64,000 nt of DNA from CALRWV02 sp943371965 (GCA_943371965.1 CALRWV020000002.1:248001-312000), one strand, 5' to 3'; shown: positions 31,719 through 41,215, numbered from the stretch's first letter. Numbers and translations are program-made. Notes: generated by a model not told the origin, from the sequence alone.

Positions 31719-32609
31719 ATGCTGAGCTTCCTCCTTCATCTGCAACTGAAAAATCTGATCAGACAATCAATTGGTTTTTTTCTTGTGATTTTATTTCCAG
31801 TCTTTTCAATTACAGCCCAGCAGAGTAAAACAGCAAATTTTGTTGTTGCCAAAAATCCTTTATCACTAACAATTTTCAATAAATATCAGCAGCGTTTATC
31901 ATCAGATCAGCTGAAAATATTTCCGGTTGGTATTCCATTTCAAATTCTGAAAGAAAATGAACTTCTCAGTGATGGTTACACAAAATCCATTAAAGTTTTG
32001 TATGAAAACAATCTGTACTTTATTGGTAAAGGTGACAACAGAAAATCCCCACCTGAATTCCTCAAATTCCAAAATGCTTTAATATTCTATGATACTGTTG
32101 AAGTAACAGTTTCCAATAGACTTTTTTTCAATTCGCGAAATCAATCGCAATCTTCTGTTTATCTGCAAAAAGGAAATTTGCTTCTCCGGATTTTTAAAGA
32201 CGGTCAATTTATTTATGCAAAAAAACTGACTGATGGAAATCAATTTGGATGGATTCCTAAAGCCGGAAATTATCTGGAAAAGTACAATTCATTCAAAAAT
32301 AAAACAGTTTATAAAAACGGAATCCCTGGTTTTCTTGTTTCTTCTGTCGAAAGAAAAATCAATGTAATCAATGATAAAATTGGAAAGCTGTACAGTGTTT
32401 ACAATCAAAAGGAAAACAAAAAACTACCGCTTCCAAATTTAAGATTGGAGACCCAAGGCAATAAATTGATTTGCAGCTTTACAAATCTTCCCGAACTAAA
32501 TGCATTTGCAGGAACTCAAAAATATATTCTCAATGAACTTGAAACTGTATTTCTTGGATCAGGTTATAAAATCTCAAAAACAGATATTGGATTCGAAATC
32601 AGCAAATGA
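31719..32609 (+). CDS. Secreted protein of unknown function in the peptide transporter operon
   Basis: A 296-residue protein starting at ATG 31719; two longer starts would read through the terminator stem. The N-terminus (I-G-F-F-L-V-I-L-F-P-V-F-S-I-T-A-Q) is a signal peptide with cleavage after A-Q-Q likely. The mature protein has mixed strands and basic patches but no known motif; repeated K-x-x-F-K and Y-K elements occur. It overlaps the DppB-like gene by ATGA and is therefore part of the transporter operon, perhaps as a periplasmic accessory protein. Confidence 0.65.
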   Translation: MLSFLLHLQLKNLIRQSIGFFLVILFPVFSITAQQSKTANFVVAKNPLSLTIFNKYQQRLSSDQLKIFPVGIPFQILKENELLSDGYTKSIKVLYENNLYFIGKGDNRKSPPEFLKFQNALIFYDTVEVTVSNRLFFNSRNQSQSSVYLQKGNLLLRIFKDGQFIYAKKLTDGNQFGWIPKAGNYLEKYNSFKNKTVYKNGIPGFLVSSVERKINVINDKIGKLYSVYNQKENKKLPLPNLRLETQGNKLICSFTNLPELNAFAGTQKYILNELETVFLGSGYKISKTDIGFEISK

Positions 32610-33670
32610 AAAAAACAATAACCGGTCATCTGTTGAGTATCCTTTTTGTTTCCACAGTTTTTGCTGGTTTTATCTTTTATTTTCAATCGGATCAGAACCG
32701 AACCGAGAAAAATAAAAACGATCAGATTTCCGAATTTCTTGATTATACTTTTCTGGATTATAACTCTCCACTTGACCGCGCCCTTCTGCAGGAAACACTG
32801 GATCAATTTTATCCGAAACAGGACAATCATAAAATTATTGACCAGATTATTTCCTACAAAAAAAACGAACTTAATCAGATTATAACCGGTGAAAAAACAT
32901 CTCACGGAATATCGGCTAAAAAACTTCTGAATCTTTCTGGAATGTATTTCAATTTTATCATTGTTTATCTCATCGTTCTGATTTTAACCTATTACGGTGT
33001 ACAAACTTTGGGAGTTTATTTATTTATCATGAATCAGCAGACAGCTCTTTCAAACGAGAACAATTCAGTTGTACATTTACTTGTGTCTCCATTAAAAAAG
33101 ATTGGATCGTTTTTTATTTATCTCACCCTGTTTTCTCCTGCCTATGTCGTTGCCTATTCCATCAAAACAAAAGTAGATACCGATTCATTTATTTTTATGA
33201 TTTTGCTTGGCATTACAACCAACGGACTCTTGGCGATTTATGCGCACAAATTTTACATGATTCTTGTTTCTGAAAGCAGGAAAGGATATGTCCAAACTTC
33301 CATTGTCAAAAATCTGGAGACTGATTACGGCAGAAATTATATCAGCCTAAAATCAGTTTTCAAATTCAAGAAATCTTTTCACGGTCACATTCTGCATGAT
33401 ATTTACAAAAATTCTCACTTCCAGTATATCAGCTCTGTCAAGGAACAGGCTTCGTTTATTATTTCAGGTTTGATCATTATCGAAATGGCTCTGAACATTC
33501 AGGGACATTTCTGCTACGAACTTCTGCAGCAGCTGCTTTACAAAAATTATTCAGTTGCCATTCTGATTATATACGGAATTTTTCTTCTTGTAAAATTAAC
33601 CGAAATTGCCGTGGATTTTCTTTTTGAAAAGGAAACCCGGAAATTTTCAAATTCTGCAGGAAGTAACTGA
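32606..33670 (+). CDS. DppB-like peptide ABC permease (divergent)
   Basis: A 354-residue membrane protein with six predicted membrane segments (about 8-27, 113-135, 160-182, 193-214, 280-300, 322-340) and a large loop between segments 1 and 2, the OppB/DppB topology. The coupling-loop region F-H-G-H-I-L-H-D-I-Y-K-N-S-H-F followed by I-S-G-L-I-I-I-E corresponds to the A-L-R-N-A-L-x-P...G-x-x-x-x-E motif of this family but is strongly diverged. It is translationally coupled to the upstream gene by ATGA. Confidence 0.7.
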   Translation: MKKTITGHLLSILFVSTVFAGFIFYFQSDQNRTEKNKNDQISEFLDYTFLDYNSPLDRALLQETLDQFYPKQDNHKIIDQIISYKKNELNQIITGEKTSHGISAKKLLNLSGMYFNFIIVYLIVLILTYYGVQTLGVYLFIMNQQTALSNENNSVVHLLVSPLKKIGSFFIYLTLFSPAYVVAYSIKTKVDTDSFIFMILLGITTNGLLAIYAHKFYMILVSESRKGYVQTSIVKNLETDYGRNYISLKSVFKFKKSFHGHILHDIYKNSHFQYISSVKEQASFIISGLIIIEMALNIQGHFCYELLQQLLYKNYSVAILIIYGIFLLVKLTEIAVDFLFEKETRKFSNSAGSN

Positions 33671-33671
33671 A

Positions 33672-34532
33672 ATGAAATCAACCGGAGTTTTATTCCAGAA
33701 AAAAGATATCAGATGGATATTCATTTTCTTTCTTGGTATTGGACTTCTCTTTTTATGGAATTTTTTATTCCTCAATCAACCGTCTCTTAAACTGATAGGG
33801 AAGGCATTTTCCAATTCGATAATAACTTCGATACTGGTTATTCTTTTTTCACTTCTTCTTGGTTGGCTGACCGTCAACCTTCAACAGTACCTGATTTCCG
33901 CTGAAAGAACATATTTCCTCGCTGCTTTTCAATTTGTCCTGAACCTGATCAGATCTATTCCTCAAATTATTGGGATTCTGATCGGATATGTTGGCCTTAC
34001 CATTCTCATCGAACATGATGTTTTAAAAAATGAAACACAGCTTATTGTTTTAACAGCTCTGGTTATCAGTATATTTATTTTTTTGGAAGTTGTTGATCTG
34101 CTTGAAGAGCGGATTTCCTTTTTCAAACGGATGGATTTTTATCAGGCCATGATGGTTTGCGGCATCAGTGAATTCAGAATCAGAAACATTGAAATATTGG
34201 CAAAAAACAGTATGCCGCATTTAATGAACAAAACCATTTCAATTCTCGGCAGTTCCATTTTTCTCCAGTGCAGCATTGATTTTATTTTGTCTGTCGGATT
34301 GTCTGACAAGGTCAGTTCAATGAATTTTCCTGTTACCATGGGCAGTCTTCTTGCCAAAATTGACAGCAAACAGGATATTCTTGCAATTGGTATGGCGCTT
34401 ACAAATCCGGGTTATTTTTCAAGTTTGTTTTTTGTACATCTTCAGGGCATAACAGCCGCATTTCTGATTTCATTTACACTTCTTTGTATTTACAATATTT
34501 CTGACGGTTTTTCAGAACGGAAGAAATTATGA
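33672..34532 (+). CDS. DppC-like peptide ABC permease
   Basis: A 286-residue permease starting at ATG 33672, one base after the DppB-like stop. Five to six membrane segments follow, and the coupling motif F-Y-Q-A-M-M-V-C-G-I-S-E-F-R-I-R-N-I-E-I-L near residue 160 matches the E-A-A...G-A-S-x-x-R-I-I-x-x-H-I-L-P pattern of DppC/OppC. It overlaps the tandem ATPase gene by ATGA. The two permeases form the channel for the substrate-binding protein. Confidence 0.82.
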   Translation: MKSTGVLFQKKDIRWIFIFFLGIGLLFLWNFLFLNQPSLKLIGKAFSNSIITSILVILFSLLLGWLTVNLQQYLISAERTYFLAAFQFVLNLIRSIPQIIGILIGYVGLTILIEHDVLKNETQLIVLTALVISIFIFLEVVDLLEERISFFKRMDFYQAMMVCGISEFRIRNIEILAKNSMPHLMNKTISILGSSIFLQCSIDFILSVGLSDKVSSMNFPVTMGSLLAKIDSKQDILAIGMALTNPGYFSSLFFVHLQGITAAFLISFTLLCIYNISDGFSERKKL

Positions 34533-36031
34533 ACTTCAGTATCAGCATAAAAAATGATGAACGTACCATTTCTGAAATCGGCAACTTTGAACTTGCCGAC
34601 AATAAAATTACATTTTTGTTTGGTGAATCAGGAATCGGGAAATCGCTGCTTTCAAAATCAATTTACGGATTGCTGAATCCTAAAGATCTTTCTGTGAACA
34701 TAAATGGAGAAACTTATTCAGATTATCTCAAATCAGATCATGTCAAATCACTGAAAGAAAACAGCTTTTTTGTTTTTCAGGAACCCTCTTCCCATTTGAA
34801 TCCACTTGAGACACTGTCAAAGCAGTTGAATGAAGGCAGTCTTAATTTTTCAGTCGGTGAAGAACAAATTCTGGAAACTTTGTGGAATTCAAAGTCTGAT
34901 CAGTCGATAAGGGATATTCTCTCCATTTACCCAAAACCATACAGACCCAGCGGTGGAGAAAAGCAACGGATTCTTCTTGCCATGGCCTTCAAAAAAATCC
35001 GTTTATGGATTGAAAATAAAAATGAAACCGACTCATTTTTTGTATTTGATGAACCGACCGGTAGCCTTGATAACCGGTACCGGAATCTATTTTTATCCCT
35101 TCTTTTCGACATGTATTCACAGAAAAAATTCACCGCGAATCTGATCACACATGATTACTCCATCATCAGTGAAGTGGTTGGTAAATATCCTCAGTTAAAG
35201 GATTCTGTCGATTTCAAAGAACTTGTTTCGGGTGACGGTAAATTGAAACTGGAAACCTTCAACCACGAAACTTACCTGAGCTGGATTAAATCTGAAAATA
35301 CGGGTAAAAAATTCTCTTCGTTTCAATCAGAATCCCAAAAGCAGGAAATCCTGAGGCTTGAAAGCAACCTGACTGTTTTCAACCGGAAACTCACAATTTA
35401 TTCTGTCAGGAATTATAAAACTCCATCACCTTTGGTTATCAATCAGGGAGAAATGGTTTACCTGAAAGCACCAAGCGGTATCGGAAAAACAACTGTTGCC
35501 AAAGTTGTTATGGGGCTGTATCAAAGTACTGATTTTTCCATGGAAATACATGGAGTTCCTTTCAATCAGAACACACCGCATTCCGTTTGGCGTGATCAAT
35601 TCTGGGGAACCAAAATCGGAATGGTTTTCCAACATGCCGATGAATCACTGAACATGAATTCAACTGTTAGAGATTCTTTCAAAGGTCTCCCTTCAAAAAC
35701 AAAACTGACTGACAAATTTCTTTCGGATTTTCTGAATCCTTTTTTTGGAAACAGAGCTGATGACCGCTTTCTGAAAACAAAAATCAAGTTCCTCAGTGGC
35801 GGACAAAAACAAAGAATCAATCTGCTGCGTTCCATGATTTCCAACCCTGAATTTCTTGTTCTTGATGAACCGCTTAACGGACTTGATTTCAAAACCATGC
35901 TTCTGGTACTGGATCTCATCAGGAAAATGCAGGAAAACGGAACCGGCATTTTGCTGATTTCCCACAACGAAGAAATTTTCGATTCCCTCATTCCTGCTAA
36001 AAACATTTATTATTTGAACGCAGAAGAATAA
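34529..36031 (+). CDS. Tandem ABC ATPase (fused DppD/DppF)
   Basis: A 500-residue protein with two nucleotide-binding domains. The first has Walker A G-E-S-G-I-G-K-S near residue 35, signature P-S-G-G-E-K-Q-R-I-L and Walker B V-F-D-E-P-T-G-S-L-D. The second has Walker A A-P-S-G-I-G-K-T-T near residue 305, signature L-S-G-G-Q-K-Q-R and L-V-L-D-E-P-L-N-G-L-D. Such a fusion replaces the DppD and DppF pair in some peptide transporters. It completes the operon. Confidence 0.9.
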   Translation: MNFSISIKNDERTISEIGNFELADNKITFLFGESGIGKSLLSKSIYGLLNPKDLSVNINGETYSDYLKSDHVKSLKENSFFVFQEPSSHLNPLETLSKQLNEGSLNFSVGEEQILETLWNSKSDQSIRDILSIYPKPYRPSGGEKQRILLAMAFKKIRLWIENKNETDSFFVFDEPTGSLDNRYRNLFLSLLFDMYSQKKFTANLITHDYSIISEVVGKYPQLKDSVDFKELVSGDGKLKLETFNHETYLSWIKSENTGKKFSSFQSESQKQEILRLESNLTVFNRKLTIYSVRNYKTPSPLVINQGEMVYLKAPSGIGKTTVAKVVMGLYQSTDFSMEIHGVPFNQNTPHSVWRDQFWGTKIGMVFQHADESLNMNSTVRDSFKGLPSKTKLTDKFLSDFLNPFFGNRADDRFLKTKIKFLSGGQKQRINLLRSMISNPEFLVLDEPLNGLDFKTMLLVLDLIRKMQENGTGILLISHNEEIFDSLIPAKNIYYLNAEE

Positions 36032-36117
36032 GAAAACACAATACCATTCTTTATATTTCTACTAAATTTGTCATGCTTCTCCCGATTTATCGATTTCAAT
36101 TTAATTTATTATTATTG

Positions 36118-36144
36118 AGATTCTTCACTCCGTTCAGAATGACA
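36118..36144. repeat. Half element of the TTCTTC/TTCAGAATGACA repeat family
   Basis: AGATTCTTCACTCCGTTCAG runs into AATGACA, matching the right end of the 29759 element, but no left end TGTCATTC is present nearby. It is probably a solo remnant, 107 bases before the Ada/Ogt start. Confidence 0.6.
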
Positions 36145-36250
36145 CGTTCTTATTCCTTTAAAATTTTCCTTTCCCAAAACTCAGCAAGAATCGGATTTTT
36201 TGTCTCAGTATTTCTTTCGAACTTTGTATTGTCAATTCGGAGAAAAGAAA

Positions 36251-37096
36251 ATGACTGAACAGCAAAACATCCATTACAGCCGGATTGCAGAAGCAATCGA
36301 TTATATTAAAACGAACTTCAAAGATCAGCCCAATTTGGATGATGTTGCAGAAAAGGTCCATTTGAGTGCTTTTCATTTCCAGCGGCTTTTCAGTGAATGG
36401 GCAGGAACTAGTCCGAAAAAATTCCTGCAGTACATCAGTATTGAACATGCAAAAAAACTGCTGAAAGAAAATCAGTCCACTTTATTTGAAGCAGCACATG
36501 AAACCGGACTTTCAGGAACTGGAAGGCTTCATGATTTATTCATCAACATCGAAGGAATGACACCGGCAGAATATAAAAACGGCGGCAAAAATCTTACCAT
36601 CAATTACAGTTTTGCAGAAAGTCCTTTTGGAACCCTACTGGTGGCGTCAACAGAAAAAGGCATCTGCCACATGGCTTTTGCCGACAACGAACCTGCAGCA
36701 TTTTCAATACTCCAATCCCATTTTCCAAATGCCTCATTCCGGCAGATGGTTGATCTTATTCAACAGAATGCCCTCTATATTTTTACCCATGACTGGACAA
36801 AACTCAATCAGATAAAACTGCATCTGAAAGGTACTGAATTTCAACTGAAAGTTTGGGAAACTCTGTTGAAAATTCCAGAAGGCGAACTCACAACTTACGG
36901 TACTATTGCTTCAAGAATTGAAAAACCAAAAGCATCACGGGCAGTTGGAACAGCAATCGGAAGTAATCCAGTGGCATTTCTGATACCCTGTCACCGCGTC
37001 ATTCAATCAACTGGAGAATTCGGTGGTTATATGTGGGGAAACACTAGAAAGACCGCCATCATCGGATGGGAAGGTGTTAGAACACATCCGACCTAA
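36251..37096 (+). CDS. AraC-type regulator fused to O6-methylguanine methyltransferase (Ada-like)
   Basis: A 281-residue protein starting at ATG 36251 (the TTG 17 codons upstream has no support). Residues 1-100 are an AraC helix-turn-helix (I-D-Y-I-K-T-N-F...F-H-F-Q-R-L-F-S-E-W-A-G-T-S-P-K-K). Residues 115-281 are a methyltransferase with the nucleophile motif P-C-H-R-V-I and G-S-N-P-V-A-F-L-I. It lacks the N-terminal zinc-finger domain of full Ada, so it senses and repairs O6-methylguanine without the phosphotriester switch. It is the first gene of the alkylation-damage cluster. Confidence 0.9.
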   Translation: MTEQQNIHYSRIAEAIDYIKTNFKDQPNLDDVAEKVHLSAFHFQRLFSEWAGTSPKKFLQYISIEHAKKLLKENQSTLFEAAHETGLSGTGRLHDLFINIEGMTPAEYKNGGKNLTINYSFAESPFGTLLVASTEKGICHMAFADNEPAAFSILQSHFPNASFRQMVDLIQQNALYIFTHDWTKLNQIKLHLKGTEFQLKVWETLLKIPEGELTTYGTIASRIEKPKASRAVGTAIGSNPVAFLIPCHRVIQSTGEFGGYMWGNTRKTAIIGWEGVRTHPT

Positions 37097-37206
37097 CAAA
37101 AACCCGACTTTCTTCTTAATCACAAACTTTGTCCACAATCCGAAGTCCGCCATCAAGCGGACTGAAGGACACTTTATTAACCTGAAATAATTCTTTGAAA
37201 CAAACC

Positions 37207-37247
37207 TGTCATGGTTCGATCCGTCAGCCGACGGACTCTCCATGACA
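37207..37247. repeat. TGTCATGG-ended palindromic element with TCCGTC hairpin
   Basis: TGTCATGG and CCATGACA are inverted ends, enclosing the 16-base hairpin TCCGTCAGCCGACGGA (37220-37235). The hairpin core belongs to the same family as those at 26303, 60672 and in RNase P (18503). Confidence 0.75.
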
Positions 37248-37264
37248 AAACAGAAAGGTAAAAC

Positions 37265-37993
37265 ATGAAAACATTTATTTTAATTCACGGCTCATGGCAC
37301 AGTTCATGGAATTGGCATAAAGTAATTCCAATTTTGCAAATACAGGGACATCGGGCAATTGCTGTTGATCTTCCTGGAATGGGACGGGATAAAACTCCCA
37401 TCAATGAAGTGAAAATGAAAACTACCGTTGAGAAAATCTGCTCCCTGATCGACAGCATTGAAGGTAAGGTCATTCTTGTTGGACACAGCAAAAACGGTAT
37501 CATGATTTCGCAGGTTGCAGAATACCGTCCTGAAAAAATTGAGAAGCTGATTTATCTTGCAGCTTATCTGATTCCAAACGGAAAAACACAGCGGGAATAT
37601 TCAGTTCAGGATACAAAAGGCGTTCTTAAACCGTATGTTGATGTTGACCAAAACTTACAGGCCTCCACCTTGAGACCTGAAATTTACAAAGAAGGCCTGT
37701 ATCATGATTGTGAAGAAAATATTACTGAACTTGCAAAACTTCTGCTTAGTCATGAACCCATTGAATCGGGAATGACACCGCTTCAGTTAACCGATCAGAA
37801 TTTTGGACGTGTTCCAAGATATTACATCGAATGCACCGAAGACAGAGCTGTAACTCCTTACATTCAAAAAGTTATGTATGAAGAAACTCCTTGTTTGAAA
37901 GTCTATTCAATGCAAACAAGCCACTCTCCGTTTTTCAGTCAGCCACAGGAGTTGTGTGCTATTTTCAATGAAATTGCAGAACAGCAAGCATGA
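37265..37993 (+). CDS. Alpha/beta hydrolase
   Basis: A 242-residue protein with the oxyanion loop F-I-L-I-H-G-S-W-H-S-S-W near the start and nucleophile elbow G-H-S-K-N-G near residue 78. A histidine in T-S-H-S-P-F near residue 220 is the likely third catalytic residue. It resembles the esterases of the methyl-ester/hydroxynitrile-lyase type (SABP2-like). It overlaps the following oxygenase gene by ATGA, so it belongs to the alkylation cluster by position; its substrate is unknown. Confidence 0.85.
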   Translation: MKTFILIHGSWHSSWNWHKVIPILQIQGHRAIAVDLPGMGRDKTPINEVKMKTTVEKICSLIDSIEGKVILVGHSKNGIMISQVAEYRPEKIEKLIYLAAYLIPNGKTQREYSVQDTKGVLKPYVDVDQNLQASTLRPEIYKEGLYHDCEENITELAKLLLSHEPIESGMTPLQLTDQNFGRVPRYYIECTEDRAVTPYIQKVMYEETPCLKVYSMQTSHSPFFSQPQELCAIFNEIAEQQA

Positions 37994-38703
37994 CAGCTAC
38001 TGAAAATAAAATAGCCCAAATTGACTGGCTGACTGCAGAGAAAAATCTGAATCAAAAGGGATTTTGCCTGATCCCGGAAATCCTTTCGGATAATGATTGT
38101 TCTGAATTGATTTCAGGGTACTGCAACCAGACGATCTACAGAAAAACGGTGGTGATGGAACGCCACCGTTTTGGTTTGGGCGAATACAAATATTTCAATT
38201 ATCCGCTTCCTGATCTTCTACAGAAAATCCGTGAAACAGTTTATCCGAAATTGGTTCCAATTGCGAACAAGTGGATGAAGGTGCTGAAATCCGAAACTGT
38301 TTTTCCTGAATCCCATCATGAACTTCTTGAACAGTGCCAGTCGCAAAATCAGGCTAAATCAACAGTCCTGATTCTTAAGTATGGAAAAGGCGGCTTCAAC
38401 ACCCTTCATCAGGATTTGTATGGGGATGTGTATTTTCCCTTTCAGCTTGTTCTTTTTCTCAACCGGCCGGAAATAGATTTCACCGGTGGCGAATTTGTTC
38501 TGACCGAGCAGATTCCAAGATCGCAGTCAAAGGCGATGGTTCTGACACCGCAAAAAGGTGACATGCTGATTCTAACAACCAATTTCCGTCCAGTAAAATC
38601 AGGCAAAGGTTATTACCGTGTCAGCATGAAACATGGAGTGAGTGAAATTTACATCGGGGAACGGCACACTGCGGGAATTATTTTTCATGATGCAGTATCC
38701 TGA
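37990..38703 (+). CDS. 2-oxoglutarate/Fe(II)-dependent oxygenase
   Basis: A 237-residue protein with a His-x-Asp metal pair in T-L-H-Q-D-L-Y-G, followed by a double-stranded beta-helix region (F-P-F-Q-L-V-L-F-L) and the distal H/R segment Y-R-V-S-M-K-H-G-V-S. This fits the 2OG-Fe(II) oxygenase superfamily acting on nucleic acid or amino-acid substrates. It overlaps the hydrolase by ATGA and sits between Ada and AlkB, suggesting a role in base-damage repair or its by-products. Confidence 0.8.
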   Translation: MTATENKIAQIDWLTAEKNLNQKGFCLIPEILSDNDCSELISGYCNQTIYRKTVVMERHRFGLGEYKYFNYPLPDLLQKIRETVYPKLVPIANKWMKVLKSETVFPESHHELLEQCQSQNQAKSTVLILKYGKGGFNTLHQDLYGDVYFPFQLVLFLNRPEIDFTGGEFVLTEQIPRSQSKAMVLTPQKGDMLILTTNFRPVKSGKGYYRVSMKHGVSEIYIGERHTAGIIFHDAVS

Positions 38704-38790
38704 TGCCGATTGATCACAAAAATTTCAGTAATGATGAAATCAGAACGAAAAGAAATTAACTTTGGCGGAAACAGGAAACTCAAAATTGAA

Positions 38791-38891
38791 TGTCATTCTT
38801 CTCCCGATTCATCGTGAGAAGAATCTCAGTTTTCATCAGCTAATCCGAAATTTGATGGACGCGGAGATTCCTCAGTTCCCTCGGAATGACA
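38791..38891. repeat. TGTCATTC-ended repeat element upstream of alkB
   Basis: TGTCATTC at 38791-38798 and GAATGACA at 38884-38891 are inverted ends. The 101-base body includes CTTCTCCCGATTCATCG and GAGATTCCTCAG. It lies 30 bases before the alkB start. Confidence 0.65.
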
Positions 38892-38921
38892 CACATTTGA
38901 ATTTTTTGAATAAGTGGAAAT

Positions 38922-39521
38922 ATGGATTTCTTCATTAACGGATCAACAAATCTTTTGCCTCATGATGGAACCGTTCATTATTACGGAACAATCATGACAC
39001 ATCAGAAAGCGGATCAGTATTTCGATATTCTGATGACTACCATTGACTGGAAAAATGATGAAGCCGTTATTTATGAAAAGCAGATTATAACCAAGCGGAA
39101 AGTAGCGTGGTATGGCGATTCAAATTTCAGCTACACCTATTCCAACACAACCAAAGAAGCACTTCTGTGGACACCGGAATTATTGGAATTAAAAATTCTG
39201 GCTGAACAGAAATCCGGAGAAACATTCAATTCATGTCTGCTCAATCTCTACCACAACGGTGAGGAAGGAATGACCTGGCATAGTGATGCAGAAAAGGATC
39301 TTATTAAAAACGGTGCAATCGGTTCATTGAGTTTTGGTGCTGAACGGAAATTTTCATTCAAACACAAACAAACAAAAGAAACCGTTTCACTGATTCTTGA
39401 ACATGGCAGCTTGCTGGTAATGAAAGATGAAACCCAAACCCATTGGCTTCACAGCCTCCCGAAAACCAAATTAATCATCAAACCCAGAATTAACCTGACT
39501 TTCAGAACAATTGTTTTGTAA
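38922..39521 (+). CDS. alkB: AlkB-family 2OG-dependent dioxygenase
   Basis: A 199-residue protein with the AlkB core: W-H-S-D-A-E near residue 125 (His and Asp metal ligands), G-S-L-S-F-G-A-E-R-K-F-S-F-K, then H-W-L-H-S-L-P (third ligand) and K-P-R-I-N-L-T-F-R-T near the end (2OG-binding arginine). It oxidatively removes methyl groups from damaged bases such as 1-methyladenine and 3-methylcytosine. Together with the Ada-like gene it forms the repair cluster. A repeat element replaces a promoter gap upstream. Confidence 0.92.
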   Translation: MDFFINGSTNLLPHDGTVHYYGTIMTHQKADQYFDILMTTIDWKNDEAVIYEKQIITKRKVAWYGDSNFSYTYSNTTKEALLWTPELLELKILAEQKSGETFNSCLLNLYHNGEEGMTWHSDAEKDLIKNGAIGSLSFGAERKFSFKHKQTKETVSLILEHGSLLVMKDETQTHWLHSLPKTKLIIKPRINLTFRTIVL

Positions 39522-39576
39522 ATTTGGAAGTTCTTGTGACTGGCAGATTTATTCTATAATTATTTGGGGGGATTCC

Positions 39577-40008
39577 ATGAAATTGGTGTTTGTTTTTTTA
39601 ATCTTGTTTTCAGCAACCTGTGTGGCTCAGGAAGACGTAAAATGTGATCCGAAAGTATTGAAACTGGTAACCGAAAATCTGGATTCGTTAAACGAAAAAC
39701 AGGTTACTTTATTTTTAAATAATTTTGATGCATCGTGTGAGGGAAAAGGTGAATTTTCCGCATTATCCAACGAACTGCTGTTCAAGGTACTGGTTAAAAA
39801 AACCGATTTGTTTCTGGAAGCATTTGTAGCAACGTCTGAAGATTCCAGAAGTCAGATTCTGCTTGAATTAAAAAAACCGGTGAGCGATAAAATTTCCATT
39901 AATGACGCACTCAAAGCTGTCAATGCAAGTAAAGTTGCCAATGAATCTAAAATTCAGATTTTAAGGGTTTTGAGAGTGGCGAAAAGTATGGTGATTGAGA
40001 AGATGTGA
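39577..40008 (+). CDS. Small secreted protein of unknown function
   Basis: A 143-residue protein starting at ATG 39577 (signal L-V-F-V-F-L-I-L-F-S-A-T-C-V-A-Q, cleavage after A-Q-E likely). The longer frame start at 39511 lies inside alkB and is unsupported. The mature helical part contains cysteines near residues 23 and 48 that could form one disulfide. No known motif is visible. The gene is close to, but probably not part of, the alkylation cluster. Confidence 0.65.
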   Translation: MKLVFVFLILFSATCVAQEDVKCDPKVLKLVTENLDSLNEKQVTLFLNNFDASCEGKGEFSALSNELLFKVLVKKTDLFLEAFVATSEDSRSQILLELKKPVSDKISINDALKAVNASKVANESKIQILRVLRVAKSMVIEKM

Positions 40009-40045
40009 AGAAAAAAATTAATTGAAAAGCAGATTGTGTTTTCCA

Positions 40046-41032
40046 ATGTCTAAATTGACTTATTACTTTTTCGTTTTGCTGATTAATTGGATGTTTCTTT
40101 CCTGTGGAACCGTTCAGCCATTTGTGCCTGGAATTCCATTAAAAAAAGGAGATGTTCAAGGGAGATTAGTCTATTCATTTTCCACGAGCAATTTTGCCGG
40201 ACATTCAATTCAATCCGGACTTTATTTTGGAATATCTGATAATGATTTGATAGGATTTTCTGCAAATAATTTTCCGCTGGTAATTCCCAGTCATATTACT
40301 TATTCACATTATTTTCCATCAAAGACAAACTCCATCTCCTCACTCCAATTTCATGTCGGGGAACTACTTAGAAATGAGTACAATCCATTTTATGAATTTG
40401 ACTACGCACTTTCTGACTTCGGCAAAAACAATGTAAACACAATTAAAATTGGTGTTGGCTATTTTGGACCAACCTTTATCAGAAATTTTTCATTGGACAG
40501 TATATCGAATTTCAACCTGATTCCAACATTTGGACTGCAGACTTTCACAGGTGATTTTGTTGCGGGTATCGATTTGTTTCCCGGTTTAACAAAAAATTAT
40601 TCCCATCGGATAATATCCAGAGTCAAACAAAATGAAATATTTTTGACAGTTTCTCATTCTGAAATAGTTAAAATAATTGATATTGATAAGAATGAGGGTA
40701 AAGGTGTTGGATATAAAATTATTTTCAAGAACGGTGACAACCTTTACATTGCAGACAGAGACCCGTATGTTGATTGTATTTTTTGCGGTATCAGTTTTAA
40801 AGAATCTAAATCTTATTTATTTAATTCAAAGTATAATTCTTTTTGGATTTACAGTAAAACAGTAAACCCCAAAATTATTTGGCTGGATATCAATTCGGTA
40901 CTTGAAGATTTCAGGCTTGGTAAAGATTTGGTTTTCAAGACAAATGAAGAACCGGTAAATCAAATCATACAAAATGCAGATGATTGGACAGAAGATATCA
41001 GTTTTGGAGTTGGAATTTTCAACAGGAAATAA
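40046..41032 (+). CDS. Lipoprotein with beta-strand-rich architecture
   Basis: A 328-residue protein starting at ATG 40046 with lipobox W-M-F-L-S-C. The first half has alternating strands (G-L-Y-F-G-I-S-D-N-D-L-I-G-F-S) that look like a small surface or barrel protein; the second half includes a soluble part. No family was recognised. It is separated from the previous small gene by 37 bases and may share a transcript with it. Function unknown. Confidence 0.62.
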   Translation: MSKLTYYFFVLLINWMFLSCGTVQPFVPGIPLKKGDVQGRLVYSFSTSNFAGHSIQSGLYFGISDNDLIGFSANNFPLVIPSHITYSHYFPSKTNSISSLQFHVGELLRNEYNPFYEFDYALSDFGKNNVNTIKIGVGYFGPTFIRNFSLDSISNFNLIPTFGLQTFTGDFVAGIDLFPGLTKNYSHRIISRVKQNEIFLTVSHSEIVKIIDIDKNEGKGVGYKIIFKNGDNLYIADRDPYVDCIFCGISFKESKSYLFNSKYNSFWIYSKTVNPKIIWLDINSVLEDFRLGKDLVFKTNEEPVNQIIQNADDWTEDISFGVGIFNRK

Positions 41033-41205
41033 ATCTTGCTTTTAATTCAACGAGTCTTTCTCCAAAAAATATATCTTCACCATCTTTCGAGTTGACAGAA
41101 AACCTTTCTGTTTTCACAAGCCACTTTTTTCCTAATTAATCTTTAATTCTTACTCTCCAATTAATAATTTATTACCTGTTACTTTGTGTCAGCCAATTCA
41201 ATTGG

Positions 41206-41213
41206 GGAGGACG
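41206..41213 (+). promoter_or_regulatory. Ribosome site deciding the 41216 start
   Basis: GGGGAGG sits 6 bases before the ATG at 41216 and supports that start over an upstream GTG at 41186. Confidence 0.6.
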
Positions 41214-41215
41214 CA

